A stretch of DNA of 64,000 nt from Branchiostoma floridae (Eukaryota; Chordata; Leptocardii; Amphioxiformes; Branchiostomatidae). Position 1 is the stretch's first letter, and each line of letters begins with the position of its first letter. Location: NCBI RefSeq assembly GCF_000003815.2, contig NC_049986.1:18903727-18967726 (forward strand), written 5' to 3'. Positions 23,804 to 38,600 of this stretch are shown here, piece after piece. The position numbers and the translations under genes were made by a program. The notes beneath the pieces are model-generated. The model was not told the origin of the DNA. It saw nothing but the letters and a program-made list of their open reading frames with translations, and did no database searches.

Positions 23804-24508
23804 TTATAACGTTACATGGCTCCGGTTCGTTACTAATGTTTTATTCATCAACTTCTGTCCTTGTCTCAAGTTTATCGACGCATAAAAAATTTGATTTGTT
23901 TTTCGCAGGAAAACGTTGTAATTCTCCGTCTTTAAGCATACGTACAGTATGGCTCTGGTCAGCGTCATTTTTATATAAGTACGCTCTGTGTGTGGCTGTA
24001 CTCTTAGTCTTAATTTTAGGTCAATCTCGAGGTGAATAAAGAAAAGCTTTCCACAAGAAAGACTTGTGAAACGAGCCAAAGCCTTGTACTTGCGCATGCT
24101 TGGAAATGGTGTGACTATACCCGTGTTTGCTAGTCCTATGTGCGTGTGAGTTGGCATGGACTCAAAAGTATGTCAAGGTTGTTATGATAAATCCATCACC
24201 CAATTGCCTCAATTCCTTCCAAGGTTGAGTTCCCACGCTGGGCATAAACAGGTTGTTTGTCACCGAGATCTGCCAATCAGCACATATTGGGTTAGGCAAA
24301 ACAGTCACTGTGGTTGGGGTTTAAGTTTCTGGATTTGGGGAGGTTTTATCTCTTGCAGACTCTTCAAATTTTGTACAGATTTTCAGCTTAAGTTGGGTAT
24401 ACAACGGTGCTTTGATTAGACAACATCATTTGATTTTACTTGCGTTTTTTCTACATGCGGGACGATATACTGAAGTGCATATACTAACACAAGTTTAGCT
24501 TATTACAG

Positions 24509-26585
24509 ATACACGATGCGGCAGTACCTCTTGCTGCTGTTGTTCGCTGTCGCGTGCCAGTCGGCCACTGTAAGCGACAAGGAACCGGACAGGTAAGTTC
24601 TGGACGTACTATCTACTGGATTCTTACACTTCCTATGGGGTACACTAGGAACATGTTCGTTTTGCCTAGGTGCAACTTGAATACCCTATCTTAATTGGCT
24701 GAATCTAAAATTTACTAATCAGAGCTTATTTAGAGGTTCGACAACTGGACTATTGGTGTTAACTATTTCATTTTTTTCGGGGACTGACATTTGCTCTCTG
24801 CAGTAGAGGTTAATCAAGAAGAATATGTTCACACAGATATAGAGTATTGTGTGATAGTTGTACAGAAATCAATCGGCTTGTTTTTTTCACGGCTTTGCTT
24901 GTAGTTTAAAGGACTCTGTACCATACGTAAGTCGCTAGGAATAATGTTTACCGTCACAGATTGTTCAGCATAATCAGTGCAAAGGCCTCTGATAAGATAA
25001 GACTGTTAGTCAGTAGGACTTTGTACACAACCTGGGGATTGTTCAGAAGCCAGGGCATGTCATAAAGGTTACAATAATTTGTCAAAGGACTGTTTTTCTT
25101 AACCTGAAGATCGTTTATAAGTTAGGGAATATATTAAATTTCCGATTGTTATTTTAGAAAGCTTTCTCAAGATTTATTTGGCCACATCACTATGCTTAAT
25201 CTTGATATCCCTGTGGATCACCATTACGTCTTCTTAAATCTATATAATGCTCCAAACAGAGTTAGGGCATTTGTCGAAGGTTCTGATTGTTTGTCTTAAA
25301 GACACTCTAAGCAATCACAGCATCTTCATAGGAGCGAGTTTAGTTCATCTAAAGTCATTTCCAACATACCACGTATTTACGTAAGGTTTGGTTCCACCTG
25401 TACGATAAAGGATGTACTTATTTATCCCAGTGACCACCAGGAGAAGCTGGGGTTCTGTACCCTAGAGTGCCCTGGGTACGAGGTGTTGTGCACCCGGGAC
25501 GGTTATGAGGTCCGGAGGTACGAGAGCTCGGTGTGGGTGACGACTGTCGTCACGGACTTCAGCTACGTCACGGGGACAACACGGGCGTTCTGGAGGCTGT
25601 TCAACTACATCACCGGGGAGAATGAAGGAGGTGGGGGAATGTTTGAAGAAAAAGTCTCTTTACCCTCTCTCTAAGCTTATCTATCTCTAATATCAATTAA
25701 CATACCCTATGAGTCTTGAAAACCATGGAGGTTATAATTCATGGTTTGTAAAATTGTAGGAGGATCAAAATAAATTTGACTTCTATGGTAACCTTTATTC
25801 GCGGGGTTAACCTATGTCTGCTGTGTCTAAAATATGGCATGTATGGATATCCAGTCGAAGCACGGTGGTTTCAGATCGCAATATTTTCAACACATTGTAG
25901 TTTGAAACCACCGTCGGTCGACTTGATATCTCGATATACCATCGGTTTTAGATACAACGGTTACAAGATACCACCGTACGAATAAAGGTTAACTAGTGTC
26001 AATTAGAGAGCAATACACGGAAATGTTGCTTCATCGCCCACTGAAGGCCTGAGTATTAAGATGACCCAGTCAGTCCTTCCTAACACAGCTTTAAGCGTAA
26101 GAACTCGATGGAGCTTATGTGGTTTATGATTCATGGTTTATGAAATTGTATAAGGATTAAAGCAGATTTGACTTCTACGGTGATTAGATATCAGTATACT
26201 AATGATAAGAATTTTGCTTCTTCCCCCATTGAAGGCCTGACTATCGAGATGACCCAGCCCGTCCTGGTCACCATCCCCAAGGATAAGGACGGCTGGTTCT
26301 ACCGCGATTACGTCGTCGCCTTCATGATTCCCAGGGTGCACTGGGAAAACCCTCCGCTGCCGACAGACTCAACGGTGAGTGAGGAAGAGCAGTTTCATTT
26401 CGTGTGGTTGGTTGTAAAGAAGTGGTTGTTACCTCAGTCCGACAGAGGGAGGTTTTTATACCTGCTTGTCTGGTCGTCTGTCTCGATCTCTCCGCTTCTC
26501 TGTGCCTATCTTGGTCTGTCTGTCAGTCTCTCTCCTATCTCTGTCTCTAGCTGTCTGTCTGTCTGTCTCCTTTCTCTGTCTCTTC

Positions 26586-26669
<84 letters not shown>

Positions 26670-29600
26670 GTCGGTCTCTGTCTCTGCGTCTCTCTACGTT
26701 CCAGTCAGAAAACAGTTATGGTAAGTTAATTGTTTTCTTCCTTTTTGCAATGTACAGCTCATTTTTTTCTTCCCCGTAGCTGAACATAGAAAGCCGGCCG
26801 GAGGAGGTAGTGTTTGTCCAGTCGTCCTCCGGCTGGCTGACCGGCTGGAGCGCCGACACGATGCAGGAGGACTTGGTCGGGAAGCTGCAGAGGAACGGAG
26901 AGGTCTTTACAGATGAAGGAGTCATCACCGCTACGTACCAGCCGTAAGTACCATTAAATAAAGTTCCAAGGAGAGGTTGGATAGGAAATCGCTTCATCGC
27001 TTTTGCCCCTTTCTGCTTGTTACTTGCTTGTTTGTTTGTTTGTTTGTTTGTTTGTTTGTTTGTTTGTACTGCATACCCGGTAAAGCGTCTCATGACGTAA
27101 CACACCTAAGATTAGCTAAGAACGTCCCTAACCGAAGCTATAGGTACTTATTACCTCCATGAAATGTCATGGATGTTATTTTTTCTGTTATGTGTCTCTG
27201 TCTGTGTACAAGATTACTCAAGAACGGATGGATGGATTGGTTTCATACTTGTTGTGTTGGTGGGCTGTGATAAAAGCTCGAATCGATGTGATTTTGGGCG
27301 CCGTATCTGTCGTTATAATCGATGTAATAATATCAGAAATCCCCCCTATATCTGCGATATATTGGAGGCATCGTGCTTTAAGTGTTTGTTAATGGGCTTA
27401 GCTCCAAGCAGATAGTGAGGTGATTTGTATGACAGCTGTTTGGGGAACCCCGAGTTTTTTTAATATGATAATTAGTTTTATTTATGTCTGCTTAGGATAT
27501 CATGGAGATGTGAAGCGTAAGTATAATTGTAAGAAGTTGAGGTACATTTAACGGTAATGCTTAACAGGTATGGATGTCTCACATACTGAACTGCTGATTT
27601 GAGTGACATGGTGATTAAAATGCCATTAGGTCCTCTCATCTTAGATGGGTTGGGTGTCAGAAGTTTTATGGGCGATACAGATGTTCTGATTTCGTTACGA
27701 TAAGGGACAGTTGTTAGTTGTCTCTTTCGTAGCCAATGGTACTTGTTTTTTAGCAGACGGGGTTGGCGCCAAGTATTCATCTTACAGTTGATGTAGGGCT
27801 ATCAGAGGAAAGTGTGCATCTCATTTTTGTACCGTGTGAACAGCTGATGTTATGACATATTGGTGGAAAATCAAATCACCATCTGACTGAAGTTGGCCAC
27901 ATCCCTTCTTCTTTCTGAGTTTCCCAACTTCCTCCCACCACACCGCTCTGAGGCACATGGTCGAACCTCAATAATGCTGACAACCTTAGACAGTTTAAAT
28001 GCCAGACATCAAGCTTAAGGAACACCACGCTACCATATGCCGTCGACCTCTTAAACGCACATTACACAATTAAGTGTCACATTTTGATAATTACTAATCA
28101 GATGGACATCCTCTGTGTCATTAAATAAATACACCACTACTTTCCCATAACATTTATAACCATTACTCTAAAATACAACCGACTATAAACATACATACCA
28201 TCCACAAAAAAACAATAAATATTTCATGGAGGTATGAGGTCCCCGAACTCTAGTTTACACCTGAGTCGAGTGAGAAAATTGGTGTTAAGAACCCTTTCTA
28301 ATAGCATAGTCATGGTCATGGGGTGTTCTTTCCAGTCCCTCTATGTACGAAAACAGTTGAACTCTTTATTTCCTTCTTTGTCTCTCCAGCCCCTACCAGA
28401 TGACCGACCGGCACAACGAGGTCTGGGTTCTGGGTGGAGACGGATACATCCGGGGCTCCTATATCCCGTCATGCCTCAAGGAATCGAACGTCGGTGACGT
28501 CATCCCCGTCCAGGACGTTCCTGAGGGGTGTGACGTCAGGGAATGCGCGCCCTTCTCAACAGTTGAGAGGAAGACTTCCAGTAACTTCATCGAGAGGACC
28601 ATGGCGCCCAGTAAGACTTCCTATTTAACATCAACACGCCCGTCATATCATTAAGGTTTCTCGGTTGGCTAAATTGGCATTTTGACCTTCCGGTGTTTTC
28701 TTATTAATGAATTAAGAACGAATGGAGCCGTAACGAATGTTGATAGATGGGCATTAAAGAATTCTAAGTCTGAATTTTGGGGGGCCAAATTGATGACGTC
28801 ATCATTTTTATCGCCTCTGATATTATTTTTTTCTATGACAAAATACAGCACTTTGGTACATACCACTGTAATGAAACTTCGTTTTTCGCTGCATAATGAT
28901 AAAAGCTACAAACTCACGGTTGCGCAAATTGATATTTACTATTGATCTGTAGTAATTACAAAATGTTTGTTTTCATCTAATTAAAAAAAATTAATTGTTA
29001 ATAACTACAGATCGTTAGTAGATATCAGTTTGCGCAACCGTGAGTTTGTAGCTTTTATCATTATGCAACGAAAAACGAAGTTTCATTACAGTGGTATGTA
29101 CCAAAGTGCTGTATTTTGTCATAGAAAAAAATATTATCAGAGGCAATAAAATGATGACGTCATCAATTTGGCCCCCCAAAAAATCAGATTTAGAATTCTT
29201 TGATGCCCATATATCAACATTCGTTACGGCTCCATTCGTTCTTAATTCATTTACAAGAAAACAGTAGAAGGTCAAGATGCCAATTTAGCCAACCGAGAAA
29301 CCTTAAAAGATGGACAACCCCACGTTTGTAAGAATAAAGGCTACAGATAGCTGTTTTACATTAAGATCGCCAAAGGCAAAAACTTAGTAGCTATCGAGGA
29401 ACAATCATGGGATTATATCTACAGCATGGAAAAATATAATTCAAGTACCTGCTGTCCTTTAGAGCCATCTGACTTTCGTATTTTTGTCACTGTTTGCACA
29501 ATGCCCTAGCAGGATAAACGGACAAACATGTGACGCTTGTTCACCTTTATCCGCAGGGTAACCTACATCCATTGTTTTTTTAAACGGGGCAATAATGCAT

Positions 29601-32600
29601 ATCAAGTCGACGGACGGTGGTTTCAAACTGCAAATATGGAAAACATGACAGTTTCATATTTAAAATATTGCAGTTTAAACCACCGTCCGTCGACGTATTA
29701 TCCCTAAACACTCTGTTTTTAAGCACAACGGATATAGGTTACCCCGCGGATAAAAGTGAACTAATGTTATGCCATGTGAGTTCTAGTCGAGAAATCTGTA
29801 TATTGATGCCTAAGACCCGTGATTTTGTTTTAGTCAAAGGAGAACATTTTATTTTCTTTATCCTCCCCGCCACAGCTAAGGGCGTGTGTATCACTTCCAG
29901 CCCGGGAGAAGACTGGGAGGCGGGAACCTACCGGACCTACCTGCCGCTGTACAGGTACCTGGACGGGGAGAACAGCCGACAGGCTAAGATAGATGCGACA
30001 CTGTCAACCTTCATGATGGTAGGTACAGAATAGGGCCTGCTTACATTCGTACGATCTAAAGCTATGAGCGTTCTTGTGATAGCCACACCTGTGTTGCAAG
30101 GAATCAGATCATTGTTGCAGTTTTGTCTCTGCGTAGTTGAAACTTGATTCGACGTGAAACTCACAACGGCATACGACTAGTACTAGGATATGGTCGGACC
30201 GTAAATAGCGAAAAGAACACTGGTGCCATTGTGTTCGTCTTCACGAGGAATTCTTGGAGTTACAGTTTTTGAATTCCATAACGCTGTTTTTTGGTCGTTA
30301 AATAATGCCCCCTTCCATCTATTTCTGAACTAGTGTGTGGGTTATTGGATTTCTCATCATCTGCCCATCATCTCATGTATCCCTTAGTCTAATCATTTGA
30401 CCGTTGGGGCTTCACAGAACATCTGGCAACCAGCTTTCACCACCCTAATCGGTTGACAGTGTTTTCTTAATATTTTACTTTGGTATGGTCATAAAATATA
30501 TCATGATCAGTTTGATTTTGAAACGAGGTAGTCAGTGATTTTCTGTAATTCCTCTTTTCTGTGACTTCACCTTCCGTACCAGATGCAGACGGATACCTTC
30601 CTTTGTGAAGACTGTGCCCAGACCGTCACCACGTGTCTCACGCTACCGAAGGCGGCCTATGACAACCCGCCGCAGCCGAAGGATGGAAGGGTACTAGATA
30701 TAATTCATCTGAAATTCTAGGTGCTCTGATAACATCACATCAGAGATGTCCCTGTAGCTCAACTCGTCCAATCCACAGTTTAGTTGGTTCGAAAGCAGGG
30801 AGAACAATGTGTCATTTTCACTTAAGTGTTACCGTAGCTGCTAGAATGACACTGTGTGCTGTAATCATACATTGCTAGTGAGAGCTTCAAAATGACTAAC
30901 TCTGATGTTCGTGCATGCAGCAGATTCTACAGTCTAATTCATGAAGCTCTCCACAGTGCTTAGCTTGTGTAGTGAAGAGGGTGGTGGTCCTTCCTCTGGA
31001 CTAATAAGTTTCAATCACGGCATTCATCCTACTGGAAAGGGTCACGGGCCTTTAATAGGACGGGATATTAAGCCGTGGCTCACCGTTCATAGAAAAGAGC
31101 TAAGGGACTTTCCCCGGCACAACGAACCTGTAAATACTGTACCAGGCCGGTTAAAAAAAATTATACATCTCAATCTCAAGAGGATATGTTCTTGTACCAT
31201 CACACCATGTGCCAAATTTCAACTCATTAGATGAAAAAACGAGCCTGTTATAAAACCAGTGGCATTACTTTTTGAACCGGCCTCGTACATAGCATCTGTT
31301 TTCTCTTTCACGACCAGTGGAAGGATAGATATTCAGAACTTGCTCGAGATCACTTTCACTTGTGTGTTGTTAAAGTCTTTGCTATCACGTTACAGCTATT
31401 CGTCTACGAGGCACCTACAAGTAATTTCTACCTCATGGCGTTTTCTGGTTATCCCACCAAGAAACATATGGGTAAGATGGCGGCGAAGTTCATGACTATT
31501 CTGGATGAAGAAAGCGTGGAATATACGAAGGTGAGTTAAATTTGTTGTACACCCGTAAGATGTAGCAGATAAAGTATTCGTTTACACAATGACATCCTCA
31601 TACAATATTGTACAGTAAAATCTCTGATTTATTGGTATCATAGTTTTAGCTGTTTGTTTCTCCCATCGTTCACTAGCAATAAAGCAAGTAATTGTGCTTT
31701 CTACCATCAGTCTTTCTACATGTTATACCAAAACCTTTTGAATTTAGCCAATGCAGGTAACAGCGTGCAAACAAATATCATTCAGTCTATAAGACGTTCT
31801 GTGCAATAGTAGTAACTTCTTTTGCTTTGGTGGCTATTCAAATATGATTGTGACTGTACGACCTGTTCTTAGTTTATTTCTATCCCTAATCTGCTCCGAC
31901 AGAAGCATTTGGCTATTTGACTACTTAAGGTTTTACTATTTGATAATTTTGACTTTATTTTGAACAGGAGTTATAGGCTACGATGGATTTATTTGTTTGA
32001 CGACCCCTGTTATTAATACAATATTAGTAGTCAACGATCTCCTTTGCCTGTTCGAATATATTAATGTTCGCATTCAGATTCACGGACCCTGTACGTTATA
32101 AACGGGGACTGCTTGGTCAACTCGCAAACTCATCGAGTTCAATGGATATCTATATTACTTGGCATCTATTGTGTAACTCCAAGTAGAGGAAACGGTAGGG
32201 GCGGGGTGTAGTATTGGCCACAACAAGAAATAGCAGTCACTGCTATCCCCCGACGAAATTTCTGCTTAGAAAATAGGTTTGCTTATTAATTACTGCTGGC
32301 AAATTCTGCTGCCTATTTAGCTAATGTGTACTACATTTTTTTCTGACAACCTAAACAATCTAGTATATTTCTTGCTCAATTATAACGCATTTCCGCTGCC
32401 ATAACAAATCGATTTAAATGGAAAAACCACAAACGTGTATTACCACAGAGGCCCCAAATTTAACTACATGATCATAATAAGGATTCTGCTTTACACCATA
32501 AAACAGCGTGTGATCGATGGAAAGGTGTTTTCACCGGCTATATCCCCTTTGCTGAAAGAATCCTTCCTTCAGAATCACTCCATTCTCTCCCTCGGCCGTG

Positions 32601-35600
32601 GAGAAAATAATTCAAGGGATAGTAACCAGTAGATGAAGATAAAATAGACATTGTTGTTGTTTACGAGTTGTTTTCTGGCTTTTTTTCGGGTTCTGATAGG
32701 TTGTTCATGGTTGCTTTGATATTTTTTAGGTGGCTTCGAGTTGTTTTCGGTATTTATCGAGTTGTTTTCGGTTGTTTTCGGTATATTTGAAGTTGTTTTC
32801 GGTTGTTTTCGGTTGTTTTCGGTTGTTTTCGGTATTTAGTGAGACCGGGTTTAACTGATGTGCATGTTTTCTATGTTCCAGGACATGTTCTTTGCTACAG
32901 GGTACGATGACTTTGCAGCTAACAACTACACGGAGATCGCCTTAATGAAGGGGAAACCAGACGACTCGATTACACCGGAGATGTGGGAGAAGGTAAATTT
33001 TCCATTTTTTTCCATCATGTTTTGTCGATACAGTCAAACCTGTCTATAGCGTTCACTCAAGGGACTGTAGAAATGTGGCCACTATAGACAGGTGGCCACT
33101 ATAGAGAAAAGGCTGATCTACTGTCCACGAGCAACAAGCTAACATGGTTTCAGTACCAACTAATCTTTCTCACCAAGTAACATCGTCATGCGCAATGTTG
33201 GTAAATTCGACGACAAAGACTTGTGTGCTCTAACGTTCAAGGCGCGCGTACCTTCCGCTACCGCCAAAATGACCCTGTCGCGAACTCCAGATCCTCGCAA
33301 AATACAATTTCAAACTCGGCGCCGGGTGACATACGGCCGCTGTATGGTCGCAATAGGCAGTGATTCTGTATCAACGGGACCGGAAATCGTGTGGCCGTGA
33401 CCGCGTTGAACAGGTGGCCTCTATAGACTATTTCTTCATGCTTAGGTCAATGGGAAAAAGCCAAGGAACCGACAAAAAGTGACCGCAATGGCCAGGTGGT
33501 CGCTATGCAAAGGTGGCCGCTAATACAGGTTTGACTGTAGTAGCTAAGATTCAGTTCTTTATAACTAATATTTTCCTGTCTGAGAACAGATTATTGGCAC
33601 GTCTGTTCTGGCAAACTATGTAAAGTAAAATGATTCCTTAGCCTGTTTGAGGCCGTGGGAGTAGCCTGTTGTTATCCACTGTGTCTAGGGCATGCACGGT
33701 GTTGGCAGGCGGAGCCATTCCTTCCACTGCCTTTTACCTCCCCAACCGAAGCCATGCAGGGTCCATTTTACATGCACCAGGGTGGAGCGAGGAAATTCGA
33801 AATGCCTCTGCCAAGAAACGAACATAACGTCTAACCAGGAAAGCCAGAACGGGTGCTAGCATAGCAACCTGGTCATTCAAAACAGTGTAATATGCAACCG
33901 ATGAAGAAGGTTCGGTTACCGTCGGCGTTTTTAAATGCCTTACTGTCTTTGAAGATCGCTGGTGCAGGGAACACAGAGAAGGAAGAGACGAATACCGAGG
34001 CGGAGGACGATCTAGACATTCTCCCCGCCAGCCGTGTACAGGACGTGCCGTCCGGGTGCCAGGGGCGGGAGTGTCCCGTGTTCAAGATCGTCAGGACTTT
34101 CGACGGGTTCGTCGAGAGAGCCACCAAGAAAGGTATGTTAAATAGAAAAGAGTTGACATCGTCTGCAGCAGAACTTCCTTTTTTTTGCATCTTTTCTCCT
34201 GGACATGCTATGGTCTTGATATTTTAGTGGTAGATATCTAGCTTTCGACGTAGGGAAGAGTAGAAAAATAAAGTTGAGTCGTCCAGCCTCGCGACTGTGG
34301 GGACCGGACCAAAGCTAACACGGCTGGACTCTTGGCTTAGTTGGAAAGGTGTCTAATTGTATACGATGATCATATAGTAAGGTTCTTTTAAACACAACCA
34401 AGGTAGTACTCACTTCCAATGTTTTGATGTCTGTCAGACACCATCATCAGGGTTAGAATGATTAGATCTGCTTCTCGCTGCTACTCATAGACGATGTAGG
34501 TGGCGCTGCAGCAGCGAGAATACCGTCCTAAACGTGAATCAGCTTGTATCCCCCCTCATCTCTGGAAGTAAGTACTATTTTATCTTTATTACCTCCATGA
34601 AAACACCTCCATGAAAAAATGGAGGTATAGTTTTGAGTGTGTCTGTGTGTGTGTCTGTGTGTGTGTGTGTCTGTGTGTCCGCATATTGTGGTCAGCATAA
34701 CTTGAGAATCTCTTGATGGACTACGATGATATTTGGTATGTGGGTAGGGGTTGGGAAGACGAAGGTCAAGGTCAATTTTGGGCCCCCTGGTGTGTGACCT
34801 TGGTACTGCAGCGCAACTTCCGGTTTTGCTATCTCGGTGTTCTGAACATGCTATGGTCAAGATTTTTAAGTATTAGATAGCTCTTGTGCTCAGGAAAAAA
34901 TGACATAAGTTTGGGCCCCCTAGCGTCTAGTTTTGGGATAGCAGGGGCATTTTTGTCAAAAACTTCTGACGAGGATAACTCAAGAAGGGAATAACGGATT
35001 TTCATGATTTTTGGTATGTAGGTACCTTAGACAATGTTGTACAAGATAAAATACTAATTATGCAAAATAGGAGTACATTCGCATAAGTAATGAGAATATT
35101 CTATCATAGCAGTTTTTTCAATGTATCTCTTGTCCCGGACGTGATATGGTCGTGACATTTGGGTGGTAGATAGCTTTTAGTGCCATGACAAAGTGGGGCA
35201 AGTTTCAGTCCCCTAACATTCAATTGTGGAACTTCAGGGGCGTTTTTGTCAAGACACTCCAAAGAGGATAACTGCAGAAAGGAACGACGGATTGCCTGCA
35301 TTTTAGGCATGTAGGTAGCTTAGGCAAAGATGTTCATAATGATATACATGTTATGCAAATGATGACTGAATTTGCATAATTAATGAGGAAATTGTACAGT
35401 TCCATTGTTTTCAATAACTGGACCTCAATACATGTAACACATGTTAATTATGATAGGTGGAATATAAGCAGATACCAAATATGGTAATGAGGAACTTATT
35501 TGCATAATTTATGTAAAAATTGCAAAACCTCTTTATGATTAATAATGGGAATTTTATAATTGTGACATGTGAACGTTAGTCAATGATTAACAACACCATG

Positions 35601-38600
35601 CATACATTATGTTAATGTCTTAGTCAATTGCATGAAATTTACGAAAGCTTTACATTTTCATGGAGGTATGAGGTCGCCGAACTCTAGTTTTATTTATTGG
35701 TTTGGCTGTTCAGAACACACAGCCAGGGCTGCCCAACTAGCCTATGGCTATTACAAAGGGCTAGCCCTGCGGACAAACATAGAGACAATACATATGAATT
35801 TGGACAGGATACTTATCAGTAATAATTTTCTAAGTACTATCTTGGTTGTGTTTAAAAGAACCTCACTGCATGAGTAATTACCAACATTATTTAAGGACGT
35901 CTGCAATAATGTTTCCGCTCTGCAGCTAAGTACGCGTGCATGAACACTGTGTCCGGCTGTGACTACGAGAGCGCCAGTCTGAAGGCAGTCTACCGGCTGA
36001 TGGACTATCTGGGCGGGCAGAACTCCGAGGGGATCACGATGGAGACACCATCGCCGGTCGTTACCTGGGTGAGTAGAATTATTGGTTGTTGGTTATTGGG
36101 TGGGCCGACTGCTCTCTCTTGGCAGCAGGGGGCTGAATTGCAAGGAGCTTACATGTACAATGGACGGGGCTGTATTACAAGGGTCTGGAGCGACTGCCAT
36201 TCGGCGCCACTCAGGTGACCTCAATACTACAGTAATTGCCCCAGGTGCGGCCATGGTACTGTAGGTTTTTAACCACTCATACCGGGAAGGACCCCTACTC
36301 TTTTCGATAAGTGTGGTGGAATCTTTGACGTGCTCTGTGCGTGCTTCTCCTCAAACACGGGACCTCCATTTAACGTCCTATCCGAGGGACGGCCCTAACC
36401 GAAGCTAGGTACTCATTTAGACCTGAGTGAAGTGAGGAAAGTCGTGTAAAGACATTTCCCAGGGGCAAAAGGTCGGTGGCATATCAATTTGAACACACGA
36501 TATCTTGGTTATTGCTGCTGCTGGACAATATTGACAATATTATCAATGTATATACCAGTATGACACGTTTGGAACCGTATTATTAGCAGCGACACCTACC
36601 TGCAGTGCGCAATAGGACTAGTCAGTATTGTCCTGAGGTAGTTGACAGACAGACGGTCGAATCGTGACTTTTTTGTTGTCTTGAACAGAATGACCTAACC
36701 AACCTTGAGATGGGAGACTCCTGTGGGAAGAAATACAAGACGTGCGTCATCCTTCCCGAGATGCATCAGGACAACCCGCCGACGCCCACAAACGACGAGG
36801 TTCGTACGAAAGCCTCACTTTATGACATATGAATAGCAATGAAAGATTTATATTCGACATGCTTGTTAACAAACCGACTAAAGAAAGAAAGAAAGAAAAC
36901 AACAGCTATACAGCTTATACCCGTACAATCCTACATTTTCAGCATTACAAAAAAGCGAAAAGAAGCCGAACTTCTATGCTAGACTAGACTAGCTCTATGA
37001 TACTTTTACATGAGTTTGTTGTGGCCTGTACTGAGCTCGGTTGGGCAAATATGTACAATAAATGTTTCCATCCATTATACCCTCAGTTCACTAGGGCAGC
37101 GACCACGCTTCGACCAAAAAATTGACTGAGCGTTCAACGAATTTTATTGATAAAAAGAACACAGAATCTTTTTACGCTTTGTGTTTTTGTTGCCTTTTTA
37201 GTGTAACATTTTGCAATTTGTTCAAATCATGAAATCAAGAGATACTCAAATTCATACTTAAGTTGCAGTTAGGTCGTGGCGCGATGATCCTCTAGTAATG
37301 AATGTCGATGACCTGAGTTTACAATGTTCTGGTTAAACAATAAAGCGAAAGTGCAAGTGATTTGAGGGCCTTGTCTCAAAAGGTGATATACCCTTCTCCA
37401 GGTGTACGTGTACAACAGCCGTGGGCCGCACGTCTACGTCATGCCCTTCGGCGGGTACGCGACTGACGACAAGATAGAACAACTCGCAAGGACGTTCCAA
37501 GATCGACTAGATGCCGCCGGTGTACCATACAAAACGGTTGGGAAAAACAAGTTTGTTTGTTTGATTGTTTGTTCATCTAACCTGGGCCGACATACCGCTT
37601 ATGCCAGCACTTTTCAATGTACCATTGATCTCGCTACTGCATGGTTGGAAATATGATACATTGTTGGAAATACATTTGTGACGTCGCAATAAAGACACAT
37701 AGTATGTACGGACGCATGATTTAACACCATGCATCTACGGTATTGGCTCATTGCAAACGGTTGCTAAATAATATCAATTTTTCTACAGAAGTACTTCAAG
37801 GTTGTCGTCTATGACGGGCCACAGAAGGCAGAACGGTACAACGAGATGTGGTTCGCTAAACCACGGAATGACGAGGACGAGGATGTGGTAGGATTCATTC
37901 ATTCATTCATTCATTCATTCATTCATTCATTCATTCATTCATTCATTCATTCATTCATTCATTCATTCATTCATTCATTCATTCATTCATTCATTCATTC
38001 ATTCATTGTTAGTTAGCTCGATCGTTCATCAATAAGTATGGTGGTATTTGACATGCTCAAATAAGTAGTTGTACCCATTACAGTTGTTAACATATTGTTT
38101 CTTGTGTGCCCTGTCAGAAATTCGATGTTGACACCTCCACCTACAAGTCAGCCACCGTGCCCGCGGTAACATTCATGTGGGACAGAAAGTGTAAGAGTTC
38201 GGACTGCCCGACATGTCCGGAGTGTCCGGACTTCCAGGTCATCAAGAGCTTCAACAACTTCGACGAAAGGCTGACGCCTCAAGGTAGGCACAACTCATAT
38301 GATTAACCTCTGAAAATCGTTCTCTGTCTCTGTCTTTCTCTGTCTCTCTCTTTCTATATATTAGAAAACATTTCCTATACATCTCTAATAGATGCTTTTA
38401 GTGTAAAGTACTTCTCATCAATTTAGGCTCAGGGCTGCAATGATGTACTTCTACAATATGCAATAAACTTCATTGTCATTGTCATTTACAATGGTGTACT
38501 ATTGAAATGTGATATAAGCAAACCAGTTAATCGTCGTGAATTCATTTGTAGAATAATTTGAAAACAACAACAATACGATAATACTGATAATATTTCATCT

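Larger units (their letters stand above)
22350..24508. other. Divergent intergenic region between the nine-exon gene (-) and SOUL-1 (+)
   Basis: The two genes are head to head with about 2.1 kb between start codons, so the promoters of both must lie here or in 5' UTR introns. The left 200 bp are rich in CG dinucleotides (22370-22520), fitting a CpG-type start for the minus gene. The minisatellite at 22530-22745 and a MITE at 23559-23803 occupy much of the rest. Confidence 0.55.

Noticed and set aside
26168-26779. 203-codon open frame rich in Ser/Leu
   Set aside because: Only its first third is real (SOUL-1 exon 3); the rest is a (TC)n microsatellite read through the intron.
28682-29275. Two similar 86-87 aa frames on opposite strands (TNGAVTNVD...)
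   Set aside because: They are the two arms of one palindromic element, with no motif, and each lacks coding context.
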